This document shows positions 1 to 5,556 of a stretch of DNA of 5,556 bases, piece by piece. A program made the position numbers and the translations under genes. The notes beneath the pieces were generated by a model that was given only the letters and a program-made list of their open reading frames with translations, did no database searches and had not been told where the DNA came from. Position 1 is the stretch's first letter. The number at the start of each line of letters is the position of its first letter. The stretch is from Planctomycetaceae bacterium (GTDB taxonomy: Bacteria; Planctomycetota; Phycisphaerae; Phycisphaerales; SM1A02), in NCBI GenBank assembly GCA_002737585.1, contig NSIA01000189.1:1-5556 (forward strand), given 5' to 3'.

Positions 1-1
1 C

Positions 2-142
2 GGCTTCTACCAGCAATGCCCGGTACTGAAGTGCGAAGATCCAGCCCTCCGCGCAAGCCGCCTGCGCCTGTGCGCCATCAGTAAGCACGTGATGAAGGAC
101 GGACTTGGGCTCTTGGGTATCACCGCGCCGGAGCGTATGTAG
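2..142 (+). CDS. argS: Arginyl-tRNA synthetase, C-terminal end (5' partial)
   Basis: This is the open end of a gene that enters from the left edge and stops at TAG (140-142), leaving 46 codons. The peptide begins GFYQQCPVL, continues with LRASRLRLC and ends GLLGITAPERM. This is the pattern at the very end of bacterial ArgS, where the DALR anticodon-binding domain closes with FY..CP.L, then R..RL.L, then GL..LGI...ERM, as in the E. coli enzyme. The protein is cytoplasmic and charges tRNA-Arg with arginine using ATP. The catalytic HIGH region lies outside the window. The gene runs convergently with the deaminase, with 21 bases between the two stop codons and no convincing terminator hairpin there. 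Identification is from motif memory over a short stretch, but the match runs along its whole length. Confidence 0.88.
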   Translation, partial: GFYQQCPVLKCEDPALRASRLRLCAISKHVMKDGLGLLGITAPERM

Positions 143-163
143 GCACTGAGTGGATTCGGCGCC

Positions 164-622
164 CTACTTCCGCAACGCCAGATACTCCACCCCTGCTTCA
201 CGCATGACCGCCCTTGCCTTGGCGAAACTCACCTGCCAATGCTCGTCGCCATCTCCGCCGTACTCATAGGTCACCACGCGAACGATCCCAGCCTGCACAA
301 TGGCCAACGTGCACTGCACACACGGACTGAAGCTCGTATAGACGGTGCTGCCCACTGGGCTCACCCCATTGCGTGCGCATTGAATAATGGCATTCAACTC
401 CGCGTGACACACAAAGTCGTATTTCACTGGACGTTCGAGCCGCTCGGGTAGGTCATCCACTCCACGCGGAAGTCCATTGAAGCCCGTGGCAACAATCTGC
501 CGCGCCGCGCTGACGATCACAGCACCGACGCCGCGGCTTGGATCCTTTGACCAGCCGGCAATCTGCTCAGCGAGCTCCAAAAAACGCCTGTCCCACTTCT
601 CCGAAACATTCATTCCGCTCAT
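164..622 (-). CDS. Deoxycytidylate (dCMP) deaminase family protein
   Basis: A 152-residue zinc-dependent cytidine/deoxycytidylate deaminase, probably converting dCMP to dUMP, the substrate of thymidylate synthase. The zinc site is complete: H73-A-E75 (ligand plus catalytic Glu) and P100-C101-V-Q-C104 (two Cys ligands). Around it are SKDPSRGVGAVIV (25-37) and GFNGLPRGVDD (47-57), both typical of the dCMP-deaminase branch, and a C-terminal AGV. The length fits the family. The ATG at 622 overlaps the protease stop as ATGA. An AGGAG at 634-638 lies 11 bases upstream of it, which is better spaced than for the alternative ATG at 613. The gene is the last of the kinase-protease-deaminase unit and is probably translationally coupled to the protease. 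The substrate is inferred: related enzymes act on other cytidine compounds, and no allosteric site can be judged from sequence alone. Confidence 0.88.
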   Translation of the reverse strand: MSGMNVSEKWDRRFLELAEQIAGWSKDPSRGVGAVIVSAARQIVATGFNGLPRGVDDLPERLERPVKYDFVCHAELNAIIQCARNGVSPVGSTVYTSFSPCVQCTLAIVQAGIVRVVTYEYGGDGDEHWQVSFAKARAVMREAGVEYLALRK

Positions 623-3156
623 GGTCTGCCTTGCTCCTGGTTGGAATCTCCAGCGCCCGACTCTGCATTGACGCCAGCGCCGGTCTTCATCTCCGACTTC
701 ATCTTCTCACGAGCCGCCTCGCGCTCCTTACGGCGCTCTTCGCGCATCCACTCGCGCTTGAATCGCTCAAAGTCTTTCCATCGTAAGAGCGGCATCGCCG
801 CTTCCGCCATGCGTAACTGATCGGTGCGTTGAATCACTACTCCGCGCAGCAACATCAGGGGACCATTGGGCCGCCCGAGTGGCTGTATGCGCACCAGCAA
901 TTCCTCAGCAACACTGGAAACCGACTCACCCACGCGCAACAGCCCAAAATCACGCGACGGCGGAACTTGCACCGTCATCAGGTCATCGCCGAAGAACACA
1001 TCCACTTTGCCACCGCTCAGGCCTTGGAGATCAAGCACGATGTCGTAACGCCCCGCAGCGGGAAGGCGCACCTTCCACACCGCGACGTCGTCAGCATCAC
1101 CCCATCCGCCCAGCAACTTCTCGCTGTCCTTATCCTTCGACATGACCGCATTCGTAGGACCCAGGGCGCGCCCGTTGCTCACGCCAAGCCGCGCAAATCC
1201 ATCAGGCGCAAACTCCACCACCGGTAGCCCAACCGATGGATCATCCGGCGGCATCACGTCACCAGCCTGCACGCGCGCCAGCATTGCTTCGATGGAAGCG
1301 CGTACTCGCTTCGCTGACAACGCATACGTCTTCATGCGATCGGCGCGCGCGATATTCAAACCAACCACCCGGCCGCTGCTATCCACTACTGGTCCACCCA
1401 TGTTCTGCGCCGCAACAATCGAATCGTGCTGAATCACTTCGCCAAATCCAGTAGCGCGACGGCTCAAGATCGCCCCGCCCGCCAGTGCAACGCGCTGCTC
1501 ACCAAACGACGGGCGCAAGATTCGCATCGAGACGGTGCGGCGCTCGCCGCTGTGCATAAATTCCACGCTCACTTGCTCTCCCGGAGTATGCGAACGAATC
1601 GGCGAAGCAGCTGACTCCGGCGTTGCCGCTACCACGCCATCAATACGAAGAATCACATCACCTTCCACCATGCCCGCCTCCGCCGCGCCGGACCCGGTCA
1701 TGACCGCCGTCACGATTTGCCCCACTCCACCCGGAATATTCGCACGTTCCTCGTCTGTCGGCTGGCGCATGGCAACACCTAAATACGCGCGACTTGCACC
1801 ATCTGACCCGCCCGATACATACACCCCAAGTCCACGAAATCCCAGAGCAAGCGGCGCCATGCCGCGCCCAACCGAAATCACCGCGTCCCCAAGCTCGGGT
1901 TCCGTATCAAAGTCAAACGCAACCGGTGTGACGTCAGTGATGCCCGTTTCCAGAATTGCTAAGTCCAGCGCGCTATCCACGGCCAGGCGCTTTCCTTGCA
2001 CTGAAAGGCCATCACCAAGCAGCACGTCAATGCGACGCGCACCTGTTCCCAATTCGCTCGCCTTGGTGAGAACATGGCCTTCGTCGTCAATGACAACGCC
2101 GTAGCACGCATCACGCGAATCAACAATGATGCTGACGATGGAATCTGCGTACGGGTCGGTCAGCGCGGCCAACATCTCCAGCGTGTTGGCGTGACGATCC
2201 GCTTGCTCCTTGCGTGCATACGTGGTGTCCCCCACACGCGCATCGCTGCCGTCATTCGGGGGCGTGTCCTCACCATCACCCGCACCTGAGCGGAGCTCCG
2301 CGGCCACCGTAACCGGATCCTTGGTCGGATCCGCTAAATACGCGCCCGTGGCAAGCCCCTCGCGCATGGTGTCCATATGCGCGTTCGCACTTTCAGCGGT
2401 CGCAGCCATATTGAGATCGGGACGCTCAGAAGCCTCACTATTGACGCCAACCAGCGCGCCATCAAGGTTAAAGACCGGTCCGCCGGAATCACCAGGACTG
2501 AGCGGTGCATCGATCGCCAACCGCCAGCCATCGCGACCAATTACCCGACCAAACCGCAACGGTGGCGGCCGCCACGGCGATCGCTCCGGCCCCAGCGGAT
2601 GACCAAATGCGACGATCGGATCACCCGTCGCTAACGACGCCGACGTGCCCATGGGAACAACCGGAAGCACCCGCCCACCCGTGGAAACCTTGACTAACCC
2701 AACATCGCCGTCCGGTCCAAAGTGCGCACCCACCGTGACCCCCGTCAATGCAGTGCCGTCGGCCAGCAACACTGATGCCTTGCGCCCCGGCTGCTGCGCT
2801 ACATGCCCGGCCGTCAACACCCAGCCATCAGCAGAAATGATCGTGCCGCTGCCTGATCCAAGTTCAACACCCTTGTCATCAGTGAAGACAAGACCCACCA
2901 CTGCGGGGCGAACCTTCACCGCGAGCGCACGAACGCGCACCTCAAGCGCACGGAGCGCATCAGGTGAATCAATATCCATACTGCGCGAATCGTTGGCCGT
3001 CGCTCGCGCCGCCGCCGGCGGATCAATGCCTGCCACGCCGTGCGCGTAACACTGCGCCGCGCCAGCCACCAGTGCAGTCAACACCATGCCGCGCGTGTGA
3101 CCGCCCATCCACATACTTTGACCGAACCACGAATCGCAAGCGACGCGTGGTTTCAT
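619..3156 (-). CDS. Secreted double trypsin-like/PDZ protein (one active, one degenerate protease domain)
   Basis: An 845-residue exported protein. Residues 24-38 are hydrophobic and end in a possible signal peptidase site (CYA-HG). The first trypsin-like domain (about 80-245) has an intact triad: H118 in TAGHV, D151 in DVGLVKV and S224 in GDSGGP. A low-complexity acidic linker follows (about 285-315). The second trypsin-like fold (about 335-620) keeps D398 in LDLAILE but has S367 at the His position and M586 at the nucleophile (QNMGGP). A PDZ domain (about 457-548, YLGV to MRIL) separates its two halves. Residues 690-777 look like a beta-sandwich, and the tail (792-825) is a highly charged helix rich in Arg, Lys and Glu. 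The start lies 5 bases after the kinase stop. The true start may instead be M15 or M17 (3114 or 3108), which would give a normal-length signal peptide. The protein resembles HtrA/Deg proteases but is not DegP, which has one protease domain followed by PDZs. Substrates are unknown. Confidence 0.85.
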   Translation of the reverse strand: MKPRVACDSWFGQSMWMGGHTRGMVLTALVAGAAQCYAHGVAGIDPPAAARATANDSRSMDIDSPDALRALEVRVRALAVKVRPAVVGLVFTDDKGVELGSGSGTIISADGWVLTAGHVAQQPGRKASVLLADGTALTGVTVGAHFGPDGDVGLVKVSTGGRVLPVVPMGTSASLATGDPIVAFGHPLGPERSPWRPPPLRFGRVIGRDGWRLAIDAPLSPGDSGGPVFNLDGALVGVNSEASERPDLNMAATAESANAHMDTMREGLATGAYLADPTKDPVTVAAELRSGAGDGEDTPPNDGSDARVGDTTYARKEQADRHANTLEMLAALTDPYADSIVSIIVDSRDACYGVVIDDEGHVLTKASELGTGARRIDVLLGDGLSVQGKRLAVDSALDLAILETGITDVTPVAFDFDTEPELGDAVISVGRGMAPLALGFRGLGVYVSGGSDGASRAYLGVAMRQPTDEERANIPGGVGQIVTAVMTGSGAAEAGMVEGDVILRIDGVVAATPESAASPIRSHTPGEQVSVEFMHSGERRTVSMRILRPSFGEQRVALAGGAILSRRATGFGEVIQHDSIVAAQNMGGPVVDSSGRVVGLNIARADRMKTYALSAKRVRASIEAMLARVQAGDVMPPDDPSVGLPVVEFAPDGFARLGVSNGRALGPTNAVMSKDKDSEKLLGGWGDADDVAVWKVRLPAAGRYDIVLDLQGLSGGKVDVFFGDDLMTVQVPPSRDFGLLRVGESVSSVAEELLVRIQPLGRPNGPLMLLRGVVIQRTDQLRMAEAAMPLLRWKDFERFKREWMREERRKEREAAREKMKSEMKTGAGVNAESGAGDSNQEQGRP

Positions 3157-3161
3157 AGTCT

Positions 3162-4103
3162 TTAACCGCCTCGTGATGGATGACTGTCGTATGCGCTGTC
3201 AGGACCGGAATCCGAAAGGAATCCCTCAAGCGCTGCACCAGCACGAGTCTTCTGGCAATGCTCCGCAACGGCATCAAGCCGCTCCGCCAGCATCTCCATT
3301 GACTGCGCACGGGCCTCAGGGGCAACCTGAATGCAGTGCATGACAATGTCGTTGAATTCCTTGGGAATTCGCGGATCCTGCTCATGCAACTGCCGCGGCA
3401 GACGAATGCTTGCCGGGGCAACTGCACTGCCAACCTTGCCATTACGGGAGGGCAGCGCGCATGGAATCTCCTCACGCAACAACACCCAATACAGGGTTGC
3501 GCCAAGGTTATAGATGTCTGTGAGCGCGGTGATTGCTTGGCGGTGCGCCTGCTCTGGTGCGATGTAACCGGGCGTTCCTTGAATACGCTCCTTGACGGTG
3601 CCCAGTGCGCATGCTTGACCGAGGTCGATGACCTTGACGGTCCCATCCTCGCAAATCATCATGTTGGATGGCTTCATGTCAGCGTGGACAAATCCACGTT
3701 CATGCATATGCCCCAACGCGCGCGCGGCCTGCGCGAAATACTTGGCAATGTTCACACCGGAAGGCCTTGGGCTCAAATCCAGTGTGGTGGCGTCAACCAA
3801 CTCCATGAGCAGCGCAGCGTCGAGCACTGGGCCAAACATGTACTTCTGATTCTTCAGGTATTTGGTGATGGCGCGAATGTTCGGATGATCAAGCTTGGAG
3901 CCCACTTGGTGCTCCTGAACAATCTGCTCAATGAACCGTTTGTCCTTCTGTGTGCGGCAAATCACATGCTTCAGCGCCATCACTTGGCGCGACTTGGGAT
4001 CCATCACTGCATAGACAACGCTTGCCGCACCTTCGCCGACTTTGTCGACCACTTTGTAGCCGAATAGTTCTGCGGGAATGGCGGATGACATAGACATGAA
4101 CAT
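3162..4103 (-). CDS. Soluble Hanks-type serine/threonine protein kinase (HAD, non-RD)
   Basis: A 313-residue kinase domain with a short tail and no membrane segment, so it is cytoplasmic; there are no PASTA or other sensor domains. Visible motifs are the glycine loop G23-E-G-A-A-S28, VAIK-type lysine K45, likely helix-C E64, catalytic loop H140-A-D142-M-K144-P-S-N147, metal-binding D160-L-G162, T177-P-G-Y with A182-P-E184, and the F-helix D196 with G201. All catalytic residues are present. The arginine of HRD is alanine, which makes it a non-RD kinase. Residues after about 285 are unstructured, with Ser, Asp and Gly. It is the first gene of the unit with the protease and deaminase. The start is the first ATG after an in-frame TGA about 4 codons upstream; M3 and M5 are also possible, and the ribosome site is weak (GAG, 6 bases away). 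The signal and targets are unknown. Confidence 0.93.
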   Translation of the reverse strand: MFMSMSSAIPAELFGYKVVDKVGEGAASVVYAVMDPKSRQVMALKHVICRTQKDKRFIEQIVQEHQVGSKLDHPNIRAITKYLKNQKYMFGPVLDAALLMELVDATTLDLSPRPSGVNIAKYFAQAARALGHMHERGFVHADMKPSNMMICEDGTVKVIDLGQACALGTVKERIQGTPGYIAPEQAHRQAITALTDIYNLGATLYWVLLREEIPCALPSRNGKVGSAVAPASIRLPRQLHEQDPRIPKEFNDIVMHCIQVAPEARAQSMEMLAERLDAVAEHCQKTRAGAALEGFLSDSGPDSAYDSHPSRGG

Positions 4104-4139
4104 AGATTCTCGCAGTCAAACACACCCCGTGTCCCAATT

Positions 4140-4153
4140 CTCCAGAAAGGAGG
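4140..4153 (-). promoter_or_regulatory. Anti-Shine-Dalgarno-like string in a small hairpin, kinase leader
   Basis: Read on the - strand, the kinase leader contains CCTCCTTTCT (4144-4153), the same ten bases as the 3' end of 16S rRNA. It sits in a CTCC/GGAG hairpin with a TTTCT loop, about 40 to 50 bases before the start codon. A GGTTGG lies a few bases further upstream, also as in 16S ends, but I see no longer rRNA similarity. It may be chance; a regulatory role is only a guess. Confidence 0.25.
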
Positions 4154-4202
4154 GCGCACCAACCGAGGGGGCGCGGTGGGCACCAATGCCGTCAAGACGT
4201 GA

Positions 4203-4216
4203 CCCCCATTAGGGGG
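4203..4216. repeat. Short inverted repeat CCCCC-ATTA-GGGGG
   Basis: A perfect 5-base G+C stem with a 4-base loop lies about 100 bases upstream of the kinase start. Beyond one mismatch, two more pairs are possible. No T-run follows on either strand, so a standard intrinsic terminator is not supported. It could be an operator or a leader hairpin. Confidence 0.35.
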
Positions 4217-4311
4217 CATGGCGGCGCGGAGAGGGTAGCAAAACGACTAATAGGCTGCACTATTTCGATATTGTCCAACAGATTGGCGGAAAATTGAACT
4301 TCGGGACAACC

Positions 4312-4328
4312 TCACAGGGAATCACAGG
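4312..4328. repeat. Phased direct repeat TCACAGG x2
   Basis: TCACAGG occurs at 4312-4318 and again at 4322-4328. The two copies start 10 bases apart, about one helical turn, as in tandem protein-binding half-sites. The second copy overlaps the adjacent hairpin. Seven bases repeated once could be chance. Confidence 0.25.
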
Positions 4329-4340
4329 CGAGAAGTCGCC
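4327..4340 (-). terminator. Possible terminator-like hairpin after the amidase gene
   Basis: GGCGA and TCGCC form a perfect 5-base stem with a 4-base loop (CTTC on the - strand), starting 8 bases after the amidase stop. The position suits a transcript end. No T-run follows, and the stem is short, so this is a weak candidate for an intrinsic terminator or an RNA 3'-end stabiliser. Confidence 0.25.
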
Positions 4341-4348
4341 CCAATGAA

Positions 4349-5134
4349 CTACGGGAGCAGTTGCGCGCGAAAGGTTCCCGGCTGTAACTGACCAAACTCG
4401 CCCAATCCGCTCACCATTGGGGTCAGTTCCCGATGAAAGAACACCGCCTGTGCACCAATTCCTAACTCAGCCTGGAGCGCCCGCACCAGATTCAACAGTT
4501 GGCGGGTCTGCTGATCCGTGAACGCACGGCGTTCACCATTGCCCACCAAACAGATCGCCACGGATTTCCGATTCAGATCGGTGGCAGAAAGCGGCGCTTC
4601 ATGTGTCCGGAGGGGCCAGGGCGCGCGCATGGCTGCATTGGCGTGAGCACCCGGTAACTGTCGCTCCCACCGAAATCCCACCGCCACTTGCCCATCTTCC
4701 ATCCCTTGGCCATTGCCGATCACAAAGTGATAGCCAAGTCCAGAAAGCCCCGCGTCCAAGTGCCGGCGTTCCAGTGCGGCCACGTCACCAGCCGGCGACC
4801 CGCTGTCATGAATGACAATCGCCTGCCACTGGCCGCGCGCCATCGGGGTATCGCGCGGGGCGATACGCGGGGTGGTAGTGATCGCCACCGGCATGATTGA
4901 CGCCACCGCGGGCTCGCGCCTGTCCCGGGACGTATGCAGATTGTTGACCCCACGCGCTGGCGCGGCGATCCACAACATTCCAATGCTGGCCGCGCACGCT
5001 ACGGCGAACGCAGTCCAGACAACAAGCGACCGCGGCAGCGGCGAAGCCGCGTTTGAAGCCACATGAAGATTTCCGAGGTGCTCAACGTCCGTGTTCACTA
5101 TGAATCGCGCGTTCCATCGCGCGTCTCCCGGCAA
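4349..5134 (-). CDS. Membrane-anchored amidase-2/PGRP-fold protein (N-acetylmuramoyl-L-alanine amidase-like)
   Basis: A 261-residue protein with an N-terminal cytoplasmic stretch, one hydrophobic segment (37-58) and an external amidase-2 domain (about 103-258), so probably a periplasmic peptidoglycan-binding or -cutting protein. Domain markers are IVIH109DSGSP, GLGY135HFVIGNG, LPGAH164, SVAICLVGN and FFH234RELTP. H109 and H234 match two zinc ligands and Y135 the catalytic Tyr of T7 lysozyme and PGRPs. The third ligand, normally Cys or Asp, falls on S242, and the preceding Lys/Thr position is M240. Activity is therefore uncertain, and the protein may bind peptidoglycan without cutting it. The start used is TTG (5132-5134); a GTG at 5096-5098 is the other option. 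No good ribosome site favours either, and there is no in-frame ATG before the membrane segment. The lipoprotein gene ends 27 bases upstream. Confidence 0.78.
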   Translation of the reverse strand: MPGDARWNARFIVNTDVEHLGNLHVASNAASPLPRSLVVWTAFAVACAASIGMLWIAAPARGVNNLHTSRDRREPAVASIMPVAITTTPRIAPRDTPMARGQWQAIVIHDSGSPAGDVAALERRHLDAGLSGLGYHFVIGNGQGMEDGQVAVGFRWERQLPGAHANAAMRAPWPLRTHEAPLSATDLNRKSVAICLVGNGERRAFTDQQTRQLLNLVRALQAELGIGAQAVFFHRELTPMVSGLGEFGQLQPGTFRAQLLP

Positions 5135-5161
5135 TTCATCGGCCGAGCCGGTCGCCTTGGT

Positions 5162-5377
5162 TCAAGATTCGGTGGTCTTTGGCGTCAATCGGGCCCGCAG
5201 TGCTGGCTGGGGGGTGCCAAACACATCCGGCTCATCCTTTGGGGCCGCCCCGGTCCGCATCGCGTCAAACTTCTCAAATTGGGTGCGCGGTGCGCTCTCT
5301 GGAAACAGCGGCTTGGTGCAACCAGCGGCAATCAACAAGACGCCAGCCACGCCGGTGGCCATCAATGCCACCTTCAT
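5162..5377 (-). CDS. Small lipoprotein of unknown function
   Basis: From the ATG at 5375-5377 this gives 71 residues: a signal peptide MKVALMATGVAGVLLIAAGC with a lipobox-like A-A-G-C20, then about 51 mature residues (TKPLFPESAPRTQ to the C-terminal TES). The mature part is Pro-rich and charged, with no known domain I can name. It should be lipid-anchored in the envelope. The frame stays open upstream; ATGs at 5395, 5419, 5428 and 5437 and a TTG at 5521 would lengthen the N-terminus. The ATG at 5437 overlaps the stop of the upstream partial gene as TGATG, which argues for coupled translation, but it gives an unusually long 48-residue lead before the lipobox. The signal-peptide shape favours 5377, although no clear ribosome site precedes it. 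The amidase gene follows 27 bases on, so the two may act together at the cell envelope. Confidence 0.65.
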   Translation of the reverse strand: MKVALMATGVAGVLLIAAGCTKPLFPESAPRTQFEKFDAMRTGAAPKDEPDVFGTPQPALRARLTPKTTES

Positions 5378-5436
5378 GTGTGGCACGTGACGCATGTGTC
5401 GATTGCTCACAGAACTCATAAGAAACATCGTACCCA

Positions 5437-5556
5437 TCACTCCCGCGGCGCCGCCACCGCGCCGGATGTTCGGAAGGTCTGCCGAGTCCAACCATCGGTG
5501 CATGAAACCGCCACGGTCCAAGCCACCTTGGGCGGCGCCGAGGCAGGAACCAGCAC
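5437..5556 (-). CDS. C-terminal end of an unidentified protein (5' partial)
   Basis: An open frame enters from the right edge and stops at TGA (5437-5439), giving 39 residues that begin VLVPASAPPKVAWTVAV and end with GAVAAPRE. Most third codon positions are G or C, as in the surrounding genes. The stop overlaps an ATG of the lipoprotein frame (TGATG), as expected for adjacent genes in an operon. I recognise no family. A competing frame, the upstream extension of the lipoprotein frame, is also open here with similar third-position bias, so the choice rests mainly on the stop/start overlap. Confidence 0.45.
   Translation of the reverse strand: MLVPASAPPKVAWTVAVSCTDGWTRQTFRTSGAVAAPRE

Larger units (their letters stand above)
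4104..4348. other. Non-coding gap upstream of the kinase unit
   Basis: No convincing gene is present on either strand. The gap separates the amidase stop from the kinase start, both on the - strand, so it should hold the end of one transcript and the promoter of the next. The most A+T-rich patch is about 4240-4300. A weak - strand promoter-like pair is TTGGAC (4273-4278) and TATTAG (4247-4252), but the 20-base spacer is too long to trust. Two small hairpins, one phased direct repeat and an anti-Shine-Dalgarno-like string are listed separately. Confidence 0.6.

Noticed and set aside
139..167. GTAGG/CCTAC inverted repeat between the convergent stops as a terminator
   Set aside because: The stem is only 5 bases with a 19-base loop, overlaps both gene ends, and has no T-run.
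1535..2104. 189-codon open frame on the + strand opposite the protease
   Set aside because: Its Ser-, Pro- and Thr-rich composition is what G+C-rich antisense frames give, and the opposite strand has clear protease and PDZ motifs.
3023..3646. 207-codon open frame on the - strand
   Set aside because: It overlaps the kinase and protease in another frame, is Arg- and Ser-rich with no domain, and crosses two well-supported genes.
3336..4067. 243-codon open frame on the + strand opposite the kinase
   Set aside because: It is antisense to a kinase with all catalytic motifs intact. It is Cys- and His-rich with no family pattern, which is typical of a mirror frame in G+C-rich DNA.
4144..4153. Strong Shine-Dalgarno-like AGAAAGGAGG on the + strand
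   Set aside because: No start codon at usable spacing opens a frame; the ATG at about 4186 reads only 8 codons.
4004..4219. 71-codon - strand frame overlapping the kinase start
   Set aside because: Half of it is the kinase start in another frame and the rest is the non-coding gap; no domain or ribosome site.
1..5556. CRISPR arrays, tRNA or rRNA genes, insertion sequences
   Set aside because: I see no regularly spaced repeats, cloverleaf-like sequence, transposase motifs or terminal inverted repeats. The 16S-like string at 4144-4153 is too short to call an rRNA gene.

Overview
The window is G+C-rich bacterial chromosomal DNA and is almost fully coding. I infer a member of the Planctomycetota, perhaps Phycisphaerae-like. 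The grounds are a Hanks-type Ser/Thr kinase, a large secreted protein with two trypsin folds and a PDZ, and an unusual membrane-anchored PGRP-like amidase. These rest on remembered family patterns, not on a search.

Layout. At the left edge the + strand carries the last 46 codons of arginyl-tRNA synthetase (2-142). Every other recognisable gene lies on the - strand and converges on argS. In transcription order from the right edge these are: the C-terminal end of an unidentified protein (5437-5556); a small lipoprotein (about 5162-5377); an N-terminally anchored amidase-2/PGRP-fold protein (4349-5134); a 245-base non-coding gap with small inverted and direct repeats; a soluble Ser/Thr protein kinase (3162-4103); a secreted double-trypsin/PDZ protein (619-3156); and a deoxycytidylate-deaminase-family protein (164-622).

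How they work together. Kinase, protease and deaminase look like one transcription unit: 5 bases separate the kinase stop from the protease start, and protease and deaminase overlap in an ATGA. The protein at the right edge, the lipoprotein and the amidase form a second close-packed group, mostly cell-envelope. The gap at 4104-4348 probably holds the promoter of the kinase unit. The deaminase would supply dUMP for thymidylate synthesis. The protease acts outside the cytoplasm while the kinase is cytoplasmic, so any functional tie between them is unproven.

Most notable points. The second trypsin-like domain of the protease has lost its catalytic His and Ser and appears to carry a PDZ domain inserted between its two halves. 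The amidase has Ser where catalytic PGRPs have their third zinc ligand. The kinase has HAD in place of HRD. The kinase leader carries an anti-Shine-Dalgarno-like string.
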